Below are positions 53,161 through 58,652 of a stretch of DNA of 58,652 bases, in pieces. Numbering within the stretch: position 1 is the first letter of the stretch; each line of letters begins with the position of its first letter. Both the position numbers and the translations under genes were made by a program. The notes below the pieces were generated by a model that worked only from the letters and a program-made list of their open reading frames with translations, ran no database searches and was not told where the DNA came from. The stretch spans positions 1 through 58,652 of the forward strand of contig DASZOC010000070.1 of assembly GCA_035550975.1 (NCBI GenBank). The letters are read 5' to 3'. Origin of the DNA: DASZOC01 sp035550975 (lineage in GTDB: Bacteria > Actinomycetota > CADDZG01 > WHSQ01).

Positions 53161-53694
53161 ATGCTGGATCGGGGAGCGCTTGCCGCTGAGGGGAGGGACG
53201 TGGGGTCACAGGACCGGTCTCTCGGCGACTTGTATGACCGCCACATAGATGGCGCTGTGCGCTTCGCGTACCTGCTCACCGCAGACGAGCAGCTGGCGCA
53301 AGATCTCGCGCATGACGCATTCGTGCGCCTGCTTCGGAGGTTCCATGACCTGCGCAGCAAGGAAGCCTTCGGCGCCTATCTGAAACGCACGATCCTCAAC
53401 CTGGTCGGCGATCACCAACGCGGCAAGCAACGCTCGGATCGGTACCAGCGGATGAGTCCCGGCGCCGAAGTTGCAGTCGTTCAGCGTGATGTGGACTTGG
53501 AACAAGACCTCTGGCTCGCGCTCCAGGAGCTACCCGGGCGCCAGCGGGCTGCGGTGATCCTTCGTTACTACGAGGACCTGAGTGAGGCTCAGGTGGGACA
53601 GGTCTTGGACTGTTCAGCAACCGCGGTCAAGTCGCTGGTAGCGCGAGCTATGGAGAAGCTTCGCGCGAAGGTGACGGAGATGGAGCTGCCATGA
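53161..53694 (+). CDS. ECF sigma factor, SigE-family type (second)
   Basis: 177 residues. Region 2 reads AYLLTADEQLAQDLAHDAFVRLL and region 4 LPGRQRAAVILRYYEDLSEAQVGQVLDCSATAVKSLVARAM, clearly paralogous to the factor at 49.1 kb. ATG 53161 is the longest form; GTG 53202, giving DRSLGDLYDRH at the N-terminus, is possible. The stop overlaps the next start (ATGA). Confidence 0.9.
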   Translation: MLDRGALAAEGRDVGSQDRSLGDLYDRHIDGAVRFAYLLTADEQLAQDLAHDAFVRLLRRFHDLRSKEAFGAYLKRTILNLVGDHQRGKQRSDRYQRMSPGAEVAVVQRDVDLEQDLWLALQELPGRQRAAVILRYYEDLSEAQVGQVLDCSATAVKSLVARAMEKLRAKVTEMELP

Positions 53695-54347
53695 GCATCG
53701 AGCATGACCTAAGCGCGCTGTTGTCCGACAGGGCAGAACGGATCCGGATCGATGGGACCCGGCGCGAGGAGGTACTCAAGAGGGCGAGAAGGGGCCGGTC
53801 CCTCGTCATGGCTACCGTTGTGTTGGGGGCTGCGTCCGTGCTCGTCGTCGGCCTCTCGGTCGCAGGTTCGCTACCCGATGAGACCCCTTACCCGGCACCG
53901 GTTGATCGTCCCACCGAGCATCAGGACTCCGACGTCGAGGAAGTACCGACCGATGTCTTCATCACTGAGGCAAGCGATGGCTCGTGGACCCTGTTCGGCG
54001 GTATCAGTCACGACGGAAAGGTCCTTTGTTTGTCTCTCGAGGGGACGGGTTGCGTGTCGGCAACGTCGAGAGCGTCCTTCATTCTCTTGGGGAGCTTCGA
54101 CGATCTCGAGAAGCGAGGCTTCATCTATGGCCCCGTCGACGCGGATGTTGCCGCGTTGGAGCTGGTAATCGACGAGCGGGTGATTCCTCTTCGCCTCCGA
54201 GAGTTCCCGGATCGCTTACGGGTAACGGGTCTGCGCTTCTTCGTCAGAGCGGTGAAGGGGGAGCGCAGTGGAGTCATCGTCGCCCGCGATAGAACTGGAC
54301 GCGTACTGCAAGAGATGGACGTCTCCTGGGGGATGCTTGATCCATAA
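53691..54347 (+). CDS. Membrane-anchored partner of the second ECF sigma factor
   Basis: 218 residues: short cytoplasmic part (1-36), one membrane helix (about 37-58, MATVVLGAASVLVVGLSVAG), then an extracytoplasmic beta-rich domain (about 80-215) with TLFGGISHDGKVLCLSLEGTGCVSATS. Organisation matches the 49.6 kb gene, but the external domain is much smaller and different. ATG 53691 overlaps the sigma stop. Confidence 0.72.
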   Translation: MSIEHDLSALLSDRAERIRIDGTRREEVLKRARRGRSLVMATVVLGAASVLVVGLSVAGSLPDETPYPAPVDRPTEHQDSDVEEVPTDVFITEASDGSWTLFGGISHDGKVLCLSLEGTGCVSATSRASFILLGSFDDLEKRGFIYGPVDADVAALELVIDERVIPLRLREFPDRLRVTGLRFFVRAVKGERSGVIVARDRTGRVLQEMDVSWGMLDP

Positions 54348-54353
54348 GACGCT

Positions 54354-54662
54354 CTAGCTAGCCGCTCGCCTCACCGCTGACCAGTGCGCGGCGAGGAAGA
54401 TGACCATGACGGCAAGCCCGAGCGCTGCGAAGGATTCTCGGCTCGGGCGTTCATCCGACATCAGAGTCGCGATCACGACCACGAGCCCTATGGCTGGGGT
54501 CAGTACGAGTGTCGTGTTCTTGCTGATCGTCCAGTCGATCCCTGTCGGTCCGGAACGCACCCGCACTCGAGTCTCGGGCGCCACGTGTTTCCACCCCCAC
54601 ACCGACACCGCCAGCATCGCGATGACTGCGAGGAGCTGAGCACCTACCAGTAGCACAAGCAC
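54354..54662 (-). CDS. Small membrane protein, about three helices
   Basis: 102 residues with segments at about 2-22, 49-66 and 78-95. The loop between the first two is hydrophilic (KHVAPETRVRVRSGPTGIDW). Start GTG 54662; GTG 54656 is an alternative. It lies 4 bp after the stop of the next gene, so they are co-transcribed. Family unknown. Confidence 0.55.
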   Translation of the reverse strand: MLVLLVGAQLLAVIAMLAVSVWGWKHVAPETRVRVRSGPTGIDWTISKNTTLVLTPAIGLVVVIATLMSDERPSRESFAALGLAVMVIFLAAHWSAVRRAAS

Positions 54663-54666
54663 GAGC

Positions 54667-55338
54667 TCATCGTTGCTTTCGCTGACGGATCTTCTCCCAT
54701 GCGGCGTACTCGGCCCGCTCGATTTCTGCGAATAGCGTGTTGTCGTCTCTGACAGAGCGGGCCGTTCTCATGAACGCCGTAAGCGGCTCATCGTCCCAAG
54801 CCCATCCAAGCATGAGGATTTCGACCTCCACCATCTGCACCCGATACAGGCGCAGCTGCGAGTATTCCGCGAAGGCGACGCGTTCCATCTGATATCCGTT
54901 TGTGAACGGGACAGCATCAATGAGGCGGCGCGGCCCAGCACTCGGGAGGGATACGACACGCGGGACGAGCCGTCCATCGATCATGTCGGCGTTGTATCTC
55001 TCGGTTCCAGGGATTGGTTGTTCCGCGAAGCGCTTGTCACTGATGTTGTAGACGAAGTTCTGGATGTTCGGTGAGTACGAGTGCTCCCACAACAGGGCGC
55101 GGTGCTGGGGAGAACGATGGCCGAGTCCTTCGATGCCGGTCGACGTAATCTCGATCCTGCGCGCCGGTCGATGCCTCAGAAGGTCGTCGTCGTAGCGGAC
55201 TCCAACTGCGAGGGGGTGCTTGGAGTCTCCCCAGACACCGCCGACCATGACATCGCCTTGCCATTCTGAGGGTGGTACTGCATACACCGGAAACCCCGCG
55301 TTACGGATCGCACCCAGGGACTCCTTCGCGAGGTCCAC
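54667..55338 (-). CDS. Hypothetical protein, unrecognised
   Basis: 223 residues, soluble, no signal. Protein-like composition throughout, with WEHSYSPNIQNFVYNISD and PFTNGYQMERVAFAEYSQLRLYRVQMVEVEIL blocks and a basic C-terminus (AAWEKIRQRKQR). ATG at 55338. No motif of a known enzyme is visible. Upstream sequence 55339-55606 shows no further gene. Confidence 0.55.
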   Translation of the reverse strand: MDLAKESLGAIRNAGFPVYAVPPSEWQGDVMVGGVWGDSKHPLAVGVRYDDDLLRHRPARRIEITSTGIEGLGHRSPQHRALLWEHSYSPNIQNFVYNISDKRFAEQPIPGTERYNADMIDGRLVPRVVSLPSAGPRRLIDAVPFTNGYQMERVAFAEYSQLRLYRVQMVEVEILMLGWAWDDEPLTAFMRTARSVRDDNTLFAEIERAEYAAWEKIRQRKQR

Positions 55339-55606
55339 CGGGTGAGTTTCGCGCTAACGGGGATCGTGTCCTGCGCGGTTCGCCGGCAGAACGTCCTCTC
55401 CGGACCTCCTCAAGGAGACCGGCGACCGCTCGAATACGTCGTCCCTCAGTTGATCTAAGGTCGTCGGTCACGGACTCCCCAGTATTTCGGTGCACGACTC
55501 ATCGTAGGTCTCGCGGGGCGCGTCGAGGTGGACAGCGGGCATTGCCCTGGAGTGTCGATTGCCCGGCACTTGCATAGGTCATGCTGGATGACTTTGATTA
55601 GAAGCT

Positions 55607-56440
55607 ATGGATGATGAGGGCATGCCCGTAGAAGAACGCATCCTGCGTCACTACGAGGAGGAGCAGAGGGAAGAAGAGCGTCTTCTTCGAGGCGCCGGGC
55701 GATTGGAGTTCCTAAGGACGCTGTCGATCCTGGAGCGATGCCTCCCCGCAACGCCCGCTTCCATCTTGGATATTGGCGGGGGTAGCGGTGTTTACGCGAT
55801 TCCGCTAGCCGCGAGGGGATATGAGGTGCATCTTGTAGACCCCGTGCGGCGACATCTCAACATCGCTAAGCAGTACGCGGCACAGAATGACGTCGCTCTT
55901 GCTTCAGTATCGATCGGCGATGCGAGACGTCTTGTTTTCGATGACGGAAGTGCGGACTGCGCGCTTCTTCTCGGCCCGCTGTATCACCTGACGGAAAGAA
56001 ACCACAGACTCCTCGCCCTACAGGAGGCTCGACGAGTGCTGCGAACGGCCGGAGTTCTTGTCGTTGCTGCTATCTCTCGATTCGCGTCACTTTATGACTC
56101 GCTGATGGGCGGGTTCATAGACCAACCCGGCTTCGAACAGATGTTGGAACGGGATCTCACGGATGGCCGACACCTCCCTCCTGCAGATCGGACAGACTGG
56201 TTCACGAACGCCTACTTCCACTTGCCTGAGGAACTCAAAGACGAGCTCGTTCAAGCCTCGTTCGACGATGTCAAGATCTTTGCTGTTGAGGGTCCCGGGT
56301 GGGTCGTCCCCGATCTCGACGAGCGACTAGATGAGCCGACGCGGCGCGAGCGGCTATTGAGACTTATCGCTCGAGTGGAGCTTGAGCCGAGCATCCTCGG
56401 CGCGTCTGCCCACGTCGTCGCCGTTGCTCGCCGACCCTAG
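55607..56440 (+). CDS. Class I SAM-dependent methyltransferase
   Basis: 277 residues. Motif I LDIGGGSGVYAIPLAARG, acidic residue in VHLVDPVRRHLNIA, then CALLLGPLYHLTERNHRLLALQEARRVLR. A middle insertion (about 160-215) with FASLYDSLMGGFIDQPGF is typical of the DUF-type methyltransferases often found beside resistance genes. Substrate unknown. ATG 55607, with ATG 55622 as an alternative. Single gene. Confidence 0.86.
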   Translation: MDDEGMPVEERILRHYEEEQREEERLLRGAGRLEFLRTLSILERCLPATPASILDIGGGSGVYAIPLAARGYEVHLVDPVRRHLNIAKQYAAQNDVALASVSIGDARRLVFDDGSADCALLLGPLYHLTERNHRLLALQEARRVLRTAGVLVVAAISRFASLYDSLMGGFIDQPGFEQMLERDLTDGRHLPPADRTDWFTNAYFHLPEELKDELVQASFDDVKIFAVEGPGWVVPDLDERLDEPTRRERLLRLIARVELEPSILGASAHVVAVARRP

Positions 56441-56461
56441 CGTTCACCACTTCCTTCAGCG

Positions 56462-57394
56462 TCAGCCACTTTCGAGGAGGTTCTTGAGCCGGACAACCTC
56501 GTCCTCAACGTCGCGTTGGAGCCACGACCTCAGAAACGGAATCGCCAGCCACGAAAACGGCGGCTTGAACTCGAACGCCTCGCGGTGACGGACGAGGGTG
56601 CCATCGTGCGTTTCCTCACAATCGAACGAGCCTTCGAATCGGGCGATGATGCCCGGCCAAAGGGACGGCCGACTTTTGAACTCCAATCGCGTATACGGCT
56701 CTAGCATCCATTCCTGAACCTCCGTCGGTGTGGGAATGCCCCGGAGCCGTCCGGAATATTTCGCTTCACCGTGGTCGTTGTGCCGCTTCACGTAATGGAT
56801 GCGGTGGAACTTGTGATCGGCTTCGCTGTAGCGCTTGAGATCGAGGACGAACTCCAGAACGTCCTTAGGCGGTCGAGCGATCGTCGCGGTAGCTACCCCT
56901 TCGATCATTCTCTTCGCGGTCGCAGCCGTCATCGTGTTGAAGCTCTTCTGGATGGCGCGTTCCCGCCTCGACCTCGCGGGCGGCAACACGCCCAGCTGTC
57001 GCAGGATCTCGAGCCCGTCGAGGAGAACGTCATTGTGAACAATCTTTCCATCCTTGATCTGGAGGAAGTCGATCGTTTCCACTGTGAAGTGTCGGCCGGT
57101 GCCGACGATGCCCTGGTACGTACCCAGGTGGGTGCCGCTCATCTTCGAGCGCACGACGGCTTGGTCAGCATCGGCCGTGACGCTGACGATTTCCCAGGAC
57201 ACGTCGGGAACCGCCTTGAAGAGGGATTCGAAGTTAGACGCGAACCCGTCGGGTACGCGGTACGTCTCACCGAAGGTAGGGAAGGTCTCAACTGCACCCG
57301 GTTCCCAGAAGCTGACCATGGCTTCGATGTCGTGAGCGTTAGCCGCGGCTAGGAAACCCTCTGCGATGTCGCGTGGTTCCGATGTCGTGTCCAT
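56462..57394 (-). CDS. Fusion of SnoaL-like ester cyclase fold and SRPBCC domain
   Basis: 310 residues, two helix-grip or NTF2-like pieces. Residues 1-140 are SnoaL-like, with AEGFLAAANAHDIEAMVSFWEPGAVE and GIVGTGRHFTVETIDFLQIKDGKIV. Residues about 160-305 match polyketide cyclase/SRPBCC proteins, with ATATIARPPKDVLEFVLDLKRYSEAD and a hydrophobic cavity segment LRGIPTPTEVQEWMLEPYTRLEFK. No signal or membrane segment. Binds or converts small hydrophobic ligands by family; none suggested by neighbours. Confidence 0.82.
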   Translation of the reverse strand: MDTTSEPRDIAEGFLAAANAHDIEAMVSFWEPGAVETFPTFGETYRVPDGFASNFESLFKAVPDVSWEIVSVTADADQAVVRSKMSGTHLGTYQGIVGTGRHFTVETIDFLQIKDGKIVHNDVLLDGLEILRQLGVLPPARSRRERAIQKSFNTMTAATAKRMIEGVATATIARPPKDVLEFVLDLKRYSEADHKFHRIHYVKRHNDHGEAKYSGRLRGIPTPTEVQEWMLEPYTRLEFKSRPSLWPGIIARFEGSFDCEETHDGTLVRHREAFEFKPPFSWLAIPFLRSWLQRDVEDEVVRLKNLLESG

Positions 57395-57664
57395 AGGTTC
57401 ACGTTACCTAACGGCTCCTATCGCTAGCCGCGGCAGACCTTGTTCGCGGCCGCCACGTTAGACCGGCCGCTTTAGGTCGCGCTCAGTCGGTCCTCCTGCG
57501 GTCGGCTACGACTTCGCCTGAAGCGTCGTGAACCAAGCCGCCGTACTCTGTGTCATGCGAACGTCCTGACCATCGCCTAGCGCGCGGCCGCACAGGCCGC
57601 CCCCAGGAGGATCAGAGGTGGACCCTTCTGCCCCCGAATGCGTTTACATCATGGAGGTCGCTCG

Positions 57665-58258
57665 GTGACGCATCGCGTCAGAGCAGCGAACGACGTTCTG
57701 AGGACGTCGCAGCTTTGTCGCACTCAGCTGGAGCCGCATCTCGACCGGGACTGGTCCGTGCCAGCCGGGCTGCTCGAGTGGAGCTGTAGAGAAACCGTCG
57801 CCCACATCGCGGACGCGCTGGGTTTCTACACGGCCCACCTAGCGTCTCAAGCAACGGAGTGGCTGAAGTTCGACATCGTTCCTCACGCTGATGCAACGCA
57901 CCTTCATCTGCTTCGTCTTGTTGAAGCAGTTGGCGCGGCGTTCGCGGACGTGATCGAGGCAACGCCACCTGATGTCCAGGCTTTCCATCACAGTGGGATG
58001 TGGGACAGGACCGGGTTTGCCGCGATGGGGTGCCTAGAAACTCTCGTGCACACTGGAGACGTGGCGGCCGGTCTGGAGATTGCATTCGACCCACCGCGTG
58101 ACGTGTGTGAAGCCGTCGTCGAGCGAGTATTTATCGGAGCCCCGCGTGATCAAGACTCATGGGACGTCTTGTGGTGGGCGACCGGACGAGGTGAATTGCC
58201 CGAAAGGGAGCGGCTCGGAGCGGACTGGTTGACGTACTGGATCAATCGTCGGCCGTAG
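57665..58258 (+). CDS. Mycothiol-dependent maleylpyruvate isomerase N-terminal domain protein (DinB-like)
   Basis: 197 residues from GTG 57665, with GGAGG seven bases upstream. DinB-type four-helix bundle with ETVAHIADALGFYTAHLASQ, a metal-ligand His in the AHIADAL helix and a second candidate in LVHTGDVAAGL. Most of these proteins use mycothiol, which fits an actinobacterial host. Substrate unknown. Region upstream (57395-57664) shows only its ribosome-binding site. Confidence 0.8.
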   Translation: MTHRVRAANDVLRTSQLCRTQLEPHLDRDWSVPAGLLEWSCRETVAHIADALGFYTAHLASQATEWLKFDIVPHADATHLHLLRLVEAVGAAFADVIEATPPDVQAFHHSGMWDRTGFAAMGCLETLVHTGDVAAGLEIAFDPPRDVCEAVVERVFIGAPRDQDSWDVLWWATGRGELPERERLGADWLTYWINRRP

Positions 58259-58425
58259 TCGCCGACGATTGATCGAGGCGTGCAGCAACGTTCCAGAGAG
58301 TTATGAGGCAGACCTGCGCGGCCGTCCGTAGCCGAGAACGCAGCGATGAGACATAAGACCGGGAAGCAGTACGCGGGTAGTTAAACCCACGACCCGCGTA
58401 AGCTCAAGGACAAAGGGGGCGGGGC

Positions 58426-58652
58426 GTGATCGATCGATATCTGAACACCAGGGCGGCCTGCCTGATGTTGGCGACCGCCCTCTTGCTCGTCCTCCAGCCT
58501 TCCGTGCATGCCGAAGCTTGCGACATCGTCGGCACCTCTGGCCCGGACGTGCTCGTCGGTACTCCTCGCGACGACGTCATCTGTGGGCTCGGGGGCGATG
58601 ACACCATTTCCGGCAGGGGGGGCGACGACCGGCTAGCTGGTGGGACAGGAGC
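58426..58652 (+). CDS. RTX-like calcium-binding repeat protein (second), truncated by window edge
   Basis: 75 codons are present, from GTG 58426 preceded by AAGGGGG. A signal peptide (LMLATALLLVLQPSVHA) precedes CDIVGTSGPDVLVGTPRDD and then GGDDTISGRGGDDRLAG. The opening closely matches the 27.8 kb protein (GTSGPDVIQGTPGDDV), so the two are paralogues about 30 kb apart. The rest lies outside the window. Confidence 0.85.
   Translation, partial: MIDRYLNTRAACLMLATALLLVLQPSVHAEACDIVGTSGPDVLVGTPRDDVICGLGGDDTISGRGGDDRLAGGTG

Noticed and set aside
1..58652. Insertion sequences, integrases, attachment sites or CRISPR repeats
   Set aside because: No transposase or recombinase protein and no regularly spaced repeats were seen in either strand.

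Overview
This window looks like chromosomal DNA of a high-GC, GTG-rich actinobacterium (Actinomycetota), possibly from a poorly sampled lineage. The signs are two SigE-type ECF sigma factors each translationally coupled to a membrane partner, a mycothiol-dependent maleylpyruvate isomerase-like protein, a split LigC/LigD-polymerase end-joining set, a PadR-HAAS pair, many secreted lipoproteins, and dense ATGA/GTGA stop-start overlaps. I see no transposase, integrase, phage gene, CRISPR array or rRNA. One RNA gene, tRNA-Cys(GCA), is present.

Left part (1-8.2 kb): bioY, tRNA-Cys, an HD-GYP response regulator, a sulfotransferase, then a rightward trio of SDR oxidoreductase, Anabaena sensory rhodopsin transducer (ASRT)-like protein and GH15 glycosidase. 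A leftward operon follows: sulfotransferase, VKOR-like protein and a small membrane protein.

Central sugar/glycan locus (8.4-25 kb): a tightly packed rightward operon runs from a 4-epimerase-like SDR through a glycosidase-epimerase fusion, a zinc alcohol dehydrogenase-like protein, a Gfo/Idh/MocA oxidoreductase, a GT4 glycosyltransferase, three tandem CgeB-like glycosyltransferases and a CmoB-like methyltransferase to a UDP-glucose dehydrogenase-type enzyme. Almost every junction is a 4-8 nt overlap, so it is probably one pathway that makes a modified sugar and transfers it to something. Convergent to it is an unusual operon of LigC-type DNA ligase, LigD-type polymerase and GH1 beta-glucosidase. 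A short 6-phosphogluconate dehydrogenase coupled to a PfkB kinase closes the block.

Right part (25-58.6 kb): an accessory-looking region rich in secreted proteins (GerMN lipoprotein, RTX-like repeat proteins, Kelch, LVIVD and other beta-propellers, and a paralogous pair of 186-aa exported proteins). It also holds resistance-like genes (Erm-type rRNA methylase with a candidate leader ORF, aminoglycoside nucleotidyltransferase, MFS and ABC exporters) and several lone methyltransferases. Two genes are broken: a SAM methyltransferase by a one-base shift and a CPBP protease by a precise 17-bp tandem duplication. Two genes below 60 codons are supported by strong ribosome-binding sites: a 43-aa membrane peptide and a 56-aa peptide with a CxCx3CxC motif. 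The window ends inside a second RTX-like gene.
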